This document shows, one piece after another, positions 32,461 to 40,530 of a DNA stretch of 64,000 nucleotides. Numbering within the stretch: the stretch's first letter is position 1; every line of letters starts with the position of its first letter. The notes under the pieces were generated by a model, which saw nothing but the letters and a program-made list of their open reading frames with translations, made no database searches and was not told the origin of the DNA. The DNA is from CAYRHN01 sp964424115 (GTDB lineage Bacteria > Chloroflexota > Anaerolineae > Anaerolineales > Anaerolineaceae): NCBI GenBank assembly GCA_964424115.1, contig CAYRHN010000004.1:62001-126000 (forward strand), written 5' to 3'. The translations under genes and the position numbers were made by a program.

Positions 32461-33450
32461 ATGACTGTATCGATCACTGTAGTTGGTTTAGGTCAGGTGG
32501 GAACTTCGATCGGGCTGGCGCTGGCGCAGCATAAGCAGACGATCTTGCGTTGGGGCATCGACCGTGAGCCCACCCGCGCCCAAAAGGCGCAAAAAATGGG
32601 CGCTTTCGATAAGATTTTTTACAACCTGCCCGCCGCTGTTGAAAAAGCCGATTTGATCATCCTGGCAGTCCCAGTGGGTGAGATTCGTGAGAGTTTGAAG
32701 GTGATCGCTTCAGATATGAAAGAAGGTGCGGTGATTGTCGATACTTCGCCGGTCAAGCTGGGGGTGGCTGCCTGGGCCAAAGAAATGGTGAAACCCGACC
32801 GCTACTTCATCAGCATGACCCCTACCATCAACCCCGATCACCTGTTGAACCTTTCTCAGGATGTGGATGCCGCCCGCGCAGACCTTTTCCAGAATAGTGT
32901 CATGGTGATCACATCTCTATCCGGCACTGACCCTTCTGCAATGGATCTGGTGACCGATCTGACCACCTTGCTGGGCGCAAAACCGTTCTACGCCGACCCC
33001 TACGAAGCGGACGGCCTGCTGGCTGGCAGCCACCTGGCGCCTCAACTTGTCGCTGCGGCGGTGGTGCGTGCTGTGGCTGGTTCTCCCGGCTGGCGCGAAG
33101 GGAAGCGTGTTGCCGGCCCGGCTTACGCTACGGTCACTTCTGCCTTGAATAATCCCGACGAATTCAAGGGGATTAGCGATGCGGTGTATCAAAATCGTGC
33201 GAATGTCTCTCGCGTGCTGGAAGAGGTCATCATTGAATTGGAGCAGTTGCGCGTATGTTTGGATAAAGAAGACCGCCGCTCGCTCAATCAGACGTTGGAT
33301 GAAGCCCTCAAGTTGCAGGAAGACTGGTGGAAGCAGCGCCATGCCGGTGAGTGGTCCGAGGATATCCGCCGCGTAGAGACCCAGCACATTGGGGACGTCC
33401 TGGGGCGTTTGGTGGGTTTCCGCCCGCGAAAAAAGAAAGATGACAAGTGA
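32461..33450 (+). CDS. TyrA-like NAD(P)-dependent dehydrogenase
   Basis: The 329-residue protein has a Rossmann N-terminus (VVGLGQVGTSIGLALAQ), LIILAVPVGEI, VIVDTSPVKLG, and a helical C-terminal dimer domain as in prephenate/arogenate dehydrogenases. However, the TyrA catalytic His context (xHPxxG) is replaced by ISMTPTINPDH. It may act on another substrate or be a reductase. It follows the site-2 protease by 2 nt and overlaps the GIY-YIG gene by 11 bases. It contains no chorismate mutase or ACT domain. Confidence 0.75.
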   Translation: MTVSITVVGLGQVGTSIGLALAQHKQTILRWGIDREPTRAQKAQKMGAFDKIFYNLPAAVEKADLIILAVPVGEIRESLKVIASDMKEGAVIVDTSPVKLGVAAWAKEMVKPDRYFISMTPTINPDHLLNLSQDVDAARADLFQNSVMVITSLSGTDPSAMDLVTDLTTLLGAKPFYADPYEADGLLAGSHLAPQLVAAAVVRAVAGSPGWREGKRVAGPAYATVTSALNNPDEFKGISDAVYQNRANVSRVLEEVIIELEQLRVCLDKEDRRSLNQTLDEALKLQEDWWKQRHAGEWSEDIRRVETQHIGDVLGRLVGFRPRKKKDDK

Positions 33451-33709
33451 GTCTGGTTTTTATTGCTATATTGTAGAGTGCTCTGACGGAACCTATTACA
33501 CCGGTTGGAGTACCCAGCCGGAGCGGCGTGAACGCCAGCACAATGCCGGTCGCGGGGCAGCGTACACCCGTCAGCGCCGCCCGGTGCATTTGGTGTATGT
33601 TGAGGTGCAGCAGGATCGTGCCTCTGCCATGCGCCGTGAGATCGCTCTGAAGAAATTATCCCACGCACAAAAACAAAAATTAATTAATCAAGACCTATAC
33701 CACAGATGA
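33440..33709 (+). CDS. GIY-YIG nuclease-like protein (YhbQ/UvrC-N type)
   Basis: The 89-residue single-domain protein has CYIVECSDGTYYTGWS (GIY and YIG as CYIV and YTGW), RRERQHNAGRGAAYTR and a C-terminal ALKKLSHAQK helix. It is the short family of presumed DNA-structure nucleases. Its last codons and stop lie in an intergenic inverted repeat. Confidence 0.9.
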   Translation: MTSESGFYCYIVECSDGTYYTGWSTQPERRERQHNAGRGAAYTRQRRPVHLVYVEVQQDRASAMRREIALKKLSHAQKQKLINQDLYHR

Positions 33710-33836
33710 ACACAGAAGATCCATAGTGATTCCGAAATCCGCATCTAATTTCTGGTGTTTTCTTTGACTTTACGTTTAGAATTAACTGGTAACCCATCGG
33801 TGTCTATCCAATATTATCTGTGTCCATTTGTGGTTA
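33699..33836. repeat. Inverted-repeat-bounded intergenic element (MITE/REP-like)
   Basis: The left arm (33699-33716, ACCACAGATGAACACAGA) and right arm (33817-33836) are imperfect inverted copies. The right arm reads AACCACAAATGGACACAGA on the minus strand. Together they bound about 138 bp between GIY-YIG and galK. No ORF lies inside and the interior is AT-richer than the neighbours. Confidence 0.6.
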
Positions 33837-33850
33837 AATATTGAGGTTTT

Positions 33851-35008
33851 ATGAAGAAGTTTGCTGAGTTGCTCCCCAATGCACGTTGGCAGGTGACCGC
33901 CCCCGGACGGGTGAATTTGCTCGGCGAACACGTTGATTACAATGACGGCGCCGTTTTGCCTGCTGCCATCGACCGTGCCATGCGCCTGCATGCGCGCCCC
34001 AGCTCGGACGGGCTGGTCGGCCTGCACGCGTTAGATCTGAACCGGTCGGTGCGCTTTGCCCTGGACGGTCTGGAGCGCAAGCTGGACGCAAATGGAAATC
34101 CCCTCCCGGATTGGGCGCTCTATCCGGCTGGGGTGGCTTGGACTTTGCAGCAGCACGGGCTATCCACCCTGCCCTTTGAGGCAGCTTTCACCTCCAATGT
34201 GCCGATGGGCGCGGGATTGAGCTCGTCCGCCGCAGTGGAGGTAGGTTTTGCTGCTCTCTGGCAGCAACTGGGCGGTTGGCAGATCGACCGGCTGACCCTG
34301 GCGCGCTACTCTCAGGAAGCTGAGAACCGCTACGTGGGGGTCAATTGCGGTCTGATGGATCAATTTGCCAGTGCTAACGGCGTGGAGGGTCACGCCCTCT
34401 ATTTCGACACCCGCTCGTTGGAATTTCGCGCCGTACCGCTGCCCGTTGGGACGGCTATCGTTATTGCCGATTCGCGTGTGCGGCGTAGCTTGGCCAGTTC
34501 CTCAGCCTACAACGATCTTCGCGCGGCCTGCGAACAGGCTGTGGCGCTGCTGCGGCCGCACCTGCCCGGCATTCGTGCCCTGCGCGATGTTTCGCTGGAG
34601 GATTTTCGCCGCCTGGAACAAGTGCTTCCACCCCTGGTAGCCAAACGCGCCCGCCATGTGGTCAGCGAATGCGCACGGGTGGATCAAGCCATCATGATGC
34701 TGGAAAAAGGGGATGCGGCCGGGTTCGGCCGCCTGATGTTTGAATGCCATGCTTCTCTGCGCGATGATTACCAGGTCAGTTGCCCTGAGCTGGATATCCT
34801 TGTAGAGCTGGCCGCCGGACTGCCCGGCTGCTGGGGTGCGCGCCTGAGCGGCGCGGGTTTTGGCGGTTGCACGGTCAACCTGGTGGAGGAGCGCCGCGCG
34901 CCGGAATTCATTGCCCGCCTGAGCGAAGGTTACCTGCAGCGCTCCGGCAAACAGGCTGAGGTATACCTCTGCCACGCCTCGCAGGGCGTGCATGTAAAAG
35001 AAATATAA
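33851..35008 (+). CDS. galK: Galactokinase
   Basis: The 385-residue GHMP kinase has the galactokinase signature GRVNLLGEHVDYNDG (galactose-binding EHxDY), the ATP loop PMGAGLSSSAAVE and the C-terminal GAGFGGCTVNL. It phosphorylates galactose at C1. No galT or galE lies adjacent; the SDR at 25.6 kb could supply epimerase activity. A short AGG ribosome site precedes the ATG. Confidence 0.93.
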   Translation: MKKFAELLPNARWQVTAPGRVNLLGEHVDYNDGAVLPAAIDRAMRLHARPSSDGLVGLHALDLNRSVRFALDGLERKLDANGNPLPDWALYPAGVAWTLQQHGLSTLPFEAAFTSNVPMGAGLSSSAAVEVGFAALWQQLGGWQIDRLTLARYSQEAENRYVGVNCGLMDQFASANGVEGHALYFDTRSLEFRAVPLPVGTAIVIADSRVRRSLASSSAYNDLRAACEQAVALLRPHLPGIRALRDVSLEDFRRLEQVLPPLVAKRARHVVSECARVDQAIMMLEKGDAAGFGRLMFECHASLRDDYQVSCPELDILVELAAGLPGCWGARLSGAGFGGCTVNLVEERRAPEFIARLSEGYLQRSGKQAEVYLCHASQGVHVKEI

Positions 35009-35112
35009 AAGGACTGTACAGTAAATTCTCTTTCTGCAATGCCGGCTGTGCCTGCAAGGGAACCGCGAGTTGCGAAACATGGTGAATGTTGAGCCGTGCA
35101 GCTAAAGAAAGG

Positions 35113-35769
35113 TCACTTTCCGGGGTATGGGCAAATATCCTGCAGCGGGCACATCCCGCACAGCGGCTTGCGCGCATCACAGATCTCGCGCCCCAGGCGG
35201 ATCAGGTTCAGGTGAGCCGGGCCGTACTCCTCGGGCGGAAAGAGCGCTGCCAGGTGTGGGTGCGCTTCTTCCACGCTCATCTTTTCCGGACGCAAGCCCA
35301 GCCGCCCGCTCACCCGGTAGATGTGCGTATCCACCGGAAAAGCCGGCTTGCCCAGCGAGAATTGCAGTACGATCGCAGCCGTCTTGGGACCTACCCCGTT
35401 AAAGCGCAGCAGCCAGGCGCGCGCCTCTTCGGCGGGTAACCCGCGCAGGAATTCCAGGTCTAACGAGCCGCGCTCAGCGGTGATTTGGCGCAGCACAGCC
35501 TGGATACGCGGGCCTTTCTGGTTGCCCAGCCCGGCCGGGCGGATGGCTTCGATCACCTCCCGCGGGTCGGCATCGCGCACCTGCTCCCAGGTCGGCAGGG
35601 CTTTCCGCAGGCGCTGAAAGGCCAGGTCGCGGTTGCGATCGTTGGTGTTTTGCGAGAGGATGGTCGAGACCAGCTCGTCCAGCGGCGGCAGCGGATCGCG
35701 CCAATCTGGCCGTCCAAAGAACGCCACCAGCCGGTGATGAACCTCCAGCGCGCGCTGCTCTAGTTCCAT
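35113..35769 (-). CDS. nth: Endonuclease III (DNA glycosylase/AP lyase)
   Basis: The 218-residue HhH-GPD protein has NGVGPKTAAIVL, with the catalytic Lys, and FPVDTHIYRVSGRL, with the catalytic Asp. The [4Fe-4S] site is C-x6-C-x2-C-x5-C (CDARKPLCGMCPLQDIC). It removes oxidised pyrimidines. It shares the minus-strand run with the asparaginase gene 6 nt upstream. Confidence 0.93.
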   Translation of the reverse strand: MELEQRALEVHHRLVAFFGRPDWRDPLPPLDELVSTILSQNTNDRNRDLAFQRLRKALPTWEQVRDADPREVIEAIRPAGLGNQKGPRIQAVLRQITAERGSLDLEFLRGLPAEEARAWLLRFNGVGPKTAAIVLQFSLGKPAFPVDTHIYRVSGRLGLRPEKMSVEEAHPHLAALFPPEEYGPAHLNLIRLGREICDARKPLCGMCPLQDICPYPGK

Positions 35770-35775
35770 CTCAAC

Positions 35776-36813
35776 CTATTTGTTGTAGCAGGGACGGATC
35801 TCGCCGATCTCCAGCTTGCGCAGGTTGCGTAATGGCCGCGCATCGAAACGCGCCAACGTCTCGACCTGCTCAGTGCCCAGCACGCCCAGCTCGCGCAGGA
35901 TCGCCAGGGTTACCAGTGGGCGCGCCCGCCCGGCGGGGTCCCCGTCCGCAATCTTGAAGGCGATCCCCACCCCGCGGCTGCCGGGTCCGGTCGCGCCGGG
36001 CAGGATGCCCAGCGCCTGGTAGCCTTCTGCGCCGCCCTTGCACACCACTCTGCCGCCGGTCGCCTGCATCAGCAGCGTGTCGAACAGTCCCGGTCCCGAG
36101 ACCATGTCCGGGTTGGTTGTCATGGCATGGAAGATCTTGCGCAGTGCGATGGCCCGCTTCTCCGGCATGCCGGAGGGGTCTGCCAGCCGGGCGTAACCCA
36201 GCGCCGCGTTGAACAACGGCGTGGCAAAGTTCGGCGCCGAGCAACCGTCAATGCCCAATTCCACATCCTTTACCTGCATGTCGCACATTTCAGCAAAGGT
36301 CTGCAGGATCGTTTCCTGCACCGGGTGATGGGGATTGATGTAATCCTCGATCGGCACATTGCGCATCAGACACTGTGCCAGCATCCCGGTGTGCTTGCCC
36401 GAGCAGTTATTGCGCAGGGGGGTAGGCGCTTCTCCGTTGCGGATCAACCGTTTCTGCGTCTCCTCATCGTAGGGGATGTGCGTGCCACACAACAAGTTTT
36501 CCTCGCCTACGTGAACCTTCATCTGCATCCCGCTGACCACGTGCACGTGATCGTCGGTCCCGGAGTGCGAGGCGCACATCACTGCCAGCTCGCGCTCGGT
36601 GAGATGATAGGTTTCCACCCCGCCCGTCTCCACGAACGGCAGCGCCTGGAAAGGCTTGGCGCTGGAGCGCAGGAAGGTCACTGCTTGCGGGTTGCCAAAG
36701 TTGATCAACATGCAGCCGCTTGAATCGACTGCCGCCAGCGCGCCAAAATGGACCGATTCTACGATCCTGCCGCGCAGGACTTCCACCATGGGATGCACAT
36801 CAGTAGGGTTCAT
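35776..36813 (-). CDS. Rhizobial-type L-asparaginase (Asparaginase_II family)
   Basis: The 345-residue protein carries LRSSAKPFQALPF, ASHSGTDDHV and NNCSGKHTGMLAQC, diagnostic of the Rhizobium etli ReAII/ReAV type with beta-lactamase-like fold. The SxxK pair and the NNCSGKH Cys are present. It hydrolyses asparagine to aspartate and ammonia. It lacks a signal peptide. Confidence 0.88.
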   Translation of the reverse strand: MNPTDVHPMVEVLRGRIVESVHFGALAAVDSSGCMLINFGNPQAVTFLRSSAKPFQALPFVETGGVETYHLTERELAVMCASHSGTDDHVHVVSGMQMKVHVGEENLLCGTHIPYDEETQKRLIRNGEAPTPLRNNCSGKHTGMLAQCLMRNVPIEDYINPHHPVQETILQTFAEMCDMQVKDVELGIDGCSAPNFATPLFNAALGYARLADPSGMPEKRAIALRKIFHAMTTNPDMVSGPGLFDTLLMQATGGRVVCKGGAEGYQALGILPGATGPGSRGVGIAFKIADGDPAGRARPLVTLAILRELGVLGTEQVETLARFDARPLRNLRKLEIGEIRPCYNK

Positions 36814-36821
36814 TAATATCC

Positions 36822-37682
36822 TTATTCTTCAATAATTTCTGAACTGTTCGGCTGGTAATGCCGCAGATAATACTGGCGCAGGCCCCACAGCAGTCGTTGG
36901 CGGAACTGCGTTTCGCGTCCCTCGGGCGGGTCAAAATCGGCCAGCAACGCAGTGCTGAGCGGCGCCATTTGTTCCACCGGGGCGTTTTGGGCGGCCAGTT
37001 TTTCCACCCGTTCGTGCGTCTTGCGCAGGAAGGTCAGCAGGTTGCGGATGTCGCGGTAGCTGGCCAATCCGCCACGACCGGCTACGACGATGTATTCGCG
37101 GTATTCGTCGGAGAGCAGCGCTTCCAGTTGTTCCATCCACAGCGGCAGGTCGGCGGTGGCCAGGAAAGGCGGCTGGTTGACCACCACGCTGTCGCCCGCA
37201 AACACTACTTGCTGGCGCGGCAGCACCACCCAGGAACTGCCGGTGGCTGATCCGGGATGGTACTCCACTCGGATCGGCTGGTCGTCCCAGAAAATGTGCA
37301 GGTGATTGGTGAAAGTCAATTCCGGGGGTGCCCAGCGCACGCTGCCCAGGTTGCTGGCCAGCTCCCAATCCGCGCCGGTCTCGATCGATTGGGATTTAAA
37401 GCTCAACGGTCGGTTGTGAAATACCTGCGCCACTTTTTCTTGGGCCAGGATGGTGCATTCCATCGCTCGCACCCCCAGTGTGCGGTCGGGGTGAGCATCC
37501 AGGTTAATCAACAAGCGCTCCACACCTCCGCCCAGATTCAACAGAGCGGAACGCCAGGAACGGACATCATCTGCCCGGAAAGGCGAATCGATCAGGATCA
37601 ACCCATGCGGCCAGTTAATGGCTCCCAGGGTCACCCCGGCAAAACCGGTCTCCATGAAAACCTGTGAAGTTATCTCTTGCAT
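36822..37682 (-). CDS. Metallo-beta-lactamase-fold protein with reduced metal site
   Basis: The 286-residue protein follows the MBL fold: GAINWPHGLILIDSP, LLINLDAHPDRTLG and VVFAGDSVVVNQPP. The usual HxHxDH motif reads LDAHPDR, so two ligands are changed, although the later Asp of AGDS is kept. It could bind one metal or be non-catalytic. It lies 8 nt from the asparaginase gene. Of the GTG/ATG pair at the start, ATG 37682 is chosen. Confidence 0.75.
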   Translation of the reverse strand: MQEITSQVFMETGFAGVTLGAINWPHGLILIDSPFRADDVRSWRSALLNLGGGVERLLINLDAHPDRTLGVRAMECTILAQEKVAQVFHNRPLSFKSQSIETGADWELASNLGSVRWAPPELTFTNHLHIFWDDQPIRVEYHPGSATGSSWVVLPRQQVVFAGDSVVVNQPPFLATADLPLWMEQLEALLSDEYREYIVVAGRGGLASYRDIRNLLTFLRKTHERVEKLAAQNAPVEQMAPLSTALLADFDPPEGRETQFRQRLLWGLRQYYLRHYQPNSSEIIEE

Positions 37683-37716
37683 CACGGTTGTTTTTTTCCT
37701 CTCATTCTATCAAAAT

Positions 37717-39288
37717 TCAACTTTCGGAAGCCTGGTGGGCTTCTTCAACGGGCAGCGTGAAAACAAAACGGCTGCCCGGCTGTTCGTAACCTTCAACCCA
37801 GATCTTGCCGCCGTGCGCCTGGATGGCCAGGCGGCAGAAAGCCAGCCCCAGCCCCAGCCCGCGCACGCTGGTACTGCTGTGCAGGCGTACAAATTTGTCA
37901 AAAATACGCTCCCGTTCATCAGGGGGAATACCCGGCCCGCTGTCTTCCACGAAGAACAACACCATCTGCCCACTCTGTTGGGTTCCGGCGCGCAGCTTCC
38001 CCTGCGAGGGAGAATACTTGGCAGCATTTTCCAACAAGTTGATGATCACTCGCCGGATCATATCGCTGTCCACCAGCACACCTGGGTCGTGCGGATCATA
38101 TTCCAGCTCCAGAACTTGTTGGCGGCTTTCAATCGAATTCTGCACCGCTTCGCTCGCGTCGCGCAGCAGGTCGCCTGCCGGGATGCGCTTGCGGTCGGTA
38201 ACCACATGTCCGGCTTCCAGCCGATTGATATCTAAGAGCGAGCTGGTCAGACGTTGCATACGCTCCACCGAACGGTTGGCAATCTGCAAGATGGGGCGCA
38301 GGTCTTCGTTGTACGGTGCAGGGATCAGGTTGCCCAGCATATCCAGGCTGGAGACTACATTGGACATGGGCGAGCGTAGATCATGGTAGATCATGGCAGT
38401 CAGGTCTTCACGCAGGCGGTCCAGTTCTTTGCGCTCGGATATATCGCGGAAGACCCATTTCAGATAGGTCTCGCTGCCAAAGTTGACCTGGCGGACGTAA
38501 ACCTGAATCGGTGTTTCGTGTCCGTCCTTACACGTCAGTGTGGATTCGTAGGAAACGGTATCCCCGGAGCCGATCAATTCCAGGTTTTGCCCGGTCTTTG
38601 TTTCGTCCAGTACATGCAGGTTGCAGATATCCTCATTAACTAACGCCAGCTCCCCACCGCAAAAATACTGGGCGGCCTGGCGGTTGGCTTCCACCACCTT
38701 GCCCTGCAACGTACTGATCAGCAGCGGGTCGATGCTGTCGTTGAATAGCTCGCGGTAGCGCAGTGTGGCGGCTTGCAGCGATTGGTGCTGGAGAGCGTTA
38801 TGGATCGCCACCCCGGCCTGATCGGCAATGGCCTGCACCAGCAGCAAATTATCTTCAACAAAGAAATTCGGCCGCGCGTGCAGGATGGTCATGATCCCTA
38901 CCAGGCGGTCCTGCATCATTAAAGGAGTACAGATGGCCGAGCGGGCTGGACCGTTGTCATCTTCCGGGGTGTTCAACCAACGCGGATCCTCGCGCGTGTT
39001 GGCGATCATTACCGCCTCGCGGTTGCTGAACACCCATCCCGCCAATCCTTTGCTCAGCACTTTGTGCGCGCTTTCCGGCTCCAGGATATGTACTTTTCCC
39101 TGCAGCACCAGCACGGCATCATAGACGTGTTGGTCTTCATCCAGCACAAACACGCTGCCACGTTCTGCGCCTACGTTTTCAATAGAGAGCAGCAGTACAT
39201 CGCTCAGCACAGTACGCAGATCCAGCGTGCCGGCTAATTGTCGGCTGATCTCGTACAGCAGTTGCAGGGGGGTGCGTTCAGGGTTCAT
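37717..39288 (-). CDS. Soluble GAF-PAS sensor histidine kinase
   Basis: The 523-residue kinase has no transmembrane helix. It has a GAF domain (about 15-170), a PAS domain (about 180-300, FNDSIDPLLIS), a HisKA domain with phospho-acceptor His in MIYHDLRSPMSN (about 312) and a HATPase_c domain (NLLENAAKYSP, EDSGPGIPPDE, GLGLGLAFCR). A cognate response regulator is not adjacent. It overlaps the AAC(3)-like gene by 4 bases (ATGA). Confidence 0.92.
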   Translation of the reverse strand: MNPERTPLQLLYEISRQLAGTLDLRTVLSDVLLLSIENVGAERGSVFVLDEDQHVYDAVLVLQGKVHILEPESAHKVLSKGLAGWVFSNREAVMIANTREDPRWLNTPEDDNGPARSAICTPLMMQDRLVGIMTILHARPNFFVEDNLLLVQAIADQAGVAIHNALQHQSLQAATLRYRELFNDSIDPLLISTLQGKVVEANRQAAQYFCGGELALVNEDICNLHVLDETKTGQNLELIGSGDTVSYESTLTCKDGHETPIQVYVRQVNFGSETYLKWVFRDISERKELDRLREDLTAMIYHDLRSPMSNVVSSLDMLGNLIPAPYNEDLRPILQIANRSVERMQRLTSSLLDINRLEAGHVVTDRKRIPAGDLLRDASEAVQNSIESRQQVLELEYDPHDPGVLVDSDMIRRVIINLLENAAKYSPSQGKLRAGTQQSGQMVLFFVEDSGPGIPPDERERIFDKFVRLHSSTSVRGLGLGLAFCRLAIQAHGGKIWVEGYEQPGSRFVFTLPVEEAHQASES

Positions 39289-40082
39289 GAATTCAGCAGG
39301 ACGGTCTGGCGTACCGCGTCGCAGCGTTCACAATTAGGGGTGTTGCACAGCAGCGCTAGCGGATTAGCATTCAGCACGTCCAACAGGATCTCCGTCATGG
39401 TTGCCAGGGGGAGCGCCTGCACCACGGCAAAACCAATCTGCACCCGCCGGGTGATCTTTTCCAGGAACGGCAGTGCTTCTTGAAAGCCGTTCGAACAACC
39501 GGGAAAACCGCTGAATTCGCGGATTCCTTCGGAGGTGAGCGCCCAGCGCGTGAATTGCTTGCGCCCGGTCAATTTTTCTACATAATGGATGCTGGTGTTG
39601 ACCGTGTGATCCACTCCCATCAGCACCACCCAGCCTTTTCTTGACAGTAATTCCTTGATCGGGTTCAAAGGCTCGTTCATCGTCTGGGTTTCCAGAATAT
39701 CTTCCATGCCTACCCCGGCAAAGGATAACACCGGATGGTTGGTGCGTTTGGCCTGGATCATCTGCCGCAGCGTTTCTGCTACCACTCCCATCAGCGGGTC
39801 AGCGGGCATATTGGGTTGGTAGAAAGCCGCCATCTGGTTCAGATCGTGTCCGCTGCCATATTCAATACCGTTATTGGTGGGGCCGTCTTCCGGGATGATC
39901 ATGGTTTTGTAGGTGAAAGTGGGCATCATCAGGCGGTCCATTACGTACAGGGCTGCCCCCAACAGGGTCTGCGCCCCACCTTTCACTTCTCCAAAGGCGG
40001 AGAGAGAAGCATGCGCGATCACCGGAGCATCGGCAAGGTCCAGCTTCTTAAGCCCGGAGGCGATTTCTTGAAATGTCAACAT
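39285..40082 (-). CDS. AAC(3)-family N-acetyltransferase-like protein
   Basis: The 265-residue protein matches the Antibiotic_NAT (AAC(3)/YokD) family: VIAHASLSAFGEVKGGAQTLLGA, MPTFTYK, and LMGVDHTVNTSIHYVEKL. The C-terminus has CERCDAV, a possible metal site not usual in the family. Some members act on substrates other than aminoglycosides, so resistance should not be assumed. The ATG at 40082 is used because GAGGT is better spaced to it than to 40091. A TATAAT lies at 40132-40127. Confidence 0.82.
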   Translation of the reverse strand: MLTFQEIASGLKKLDLADAPVIAHASLSAFGEVKGGAQTLLGAALYVMDRLMMPTFTYKTMIIPEDGPTNNGIEYGSGHDLNQMAAFYQPNMPADPLMGVVAETLRQMIQAKRTNHPVLSFAGVGMEDILETQTMNEPLNPIKELLSRKGWVVLMGVDHTVNTSIHYVEKLTGRKQFTRWALTSEGIREFSGFPGCSNGFQEALPFLEKITRRVQIGFAVVQALPLATMTEILLDVLNANPLALLCNTPNCERCDAVRQTVLLNS

Positions 40083-40177
40083 GGCGATCATTACCTCGGT
40101 TTTGCCTGGGTTGAACAGCTAGTCTTATTATAGCGAGAAACCCCCAGGGGCGCAAACTTAAAGAATCCGTCGGGTCC

Positions 40178-40191
40178 TTTGCATATGCAAA
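40178..40191. promoter_or_regulatory. 14-bp perfect palindrome, possible operator
   Basis: TTTGCATATGCAAA lies in the 273-bp intergenic region between the divergent AAC(3)-like and DUF4173 transcription units. The rest of that region shows a weak CATAAT -10 at 40224-40229 and nothing else that can be supported. Confidence 0.4.
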
Positions 40192-40364
40192 AAATCCTCA
40201 AGTCCCTTTTTTTGAATCTGTGGCATAATAGTCTGTGTGGAAGTGAACTCATCAGCTGCATTTCATTGCCGGTAGGAAGTATTGGCCCTGCCGGATGACT
40301 GCATCCTTTTTACCAAACTTTGGATATTTTCCGTCGCTTGCCGGCGGATTGTTATGGAGGTTGT

Positions 40365-40529
40365 ATGGCAAAAGCCACGTCTAAATCTGCAAAATCTGTA
40401 AAATCCGCTCCGGTTAAGAAACGCCCGAGCGAGGCCGAACGCGCCCGTCGCAAGCAGACCTTCTTCTTCTTGCTGCTTTCGGTCCTGGTGGCTTTCTCAA
40501 TGTTGATTTCCCTGGTCAAACTCGTCTAA
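40365..40529 (+). CDS. Small Lys-rich single-pass membrane protein
   Basis: The 54-residue protein has a basic N-terminal half (SKSAKSVKSAPVKKRPSE, RARRKQ) and one transmembrane helix (FFFLLLSVLVAFSMLISL). GGAGG precedes the ATG. It ends 1 nt before the DUF4173 gene and is probably co-translated. No family recognised. Confidence 0.6.
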   Translation: MAKATSKSAKSVKSAPVKKRPSEAERARRKQTFFFLLLSVLVAFSMLISLVKLV

Positions 40530-40530
40530 G

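Noticed and set aside
35018..35027. ACTGTACAGT palindrome after galK, considered as a terminator or operator.
   Set aside because: Only a 10-base self-complementary run with no loop or T-run; expected by chance in a window this size.
39285..40082. Possible aminoglycoside-resistance gene.
   Set aside because: Family membership alone does not show resistance; many AAC(3)-like proteins have other substrates and no resistance context is present.
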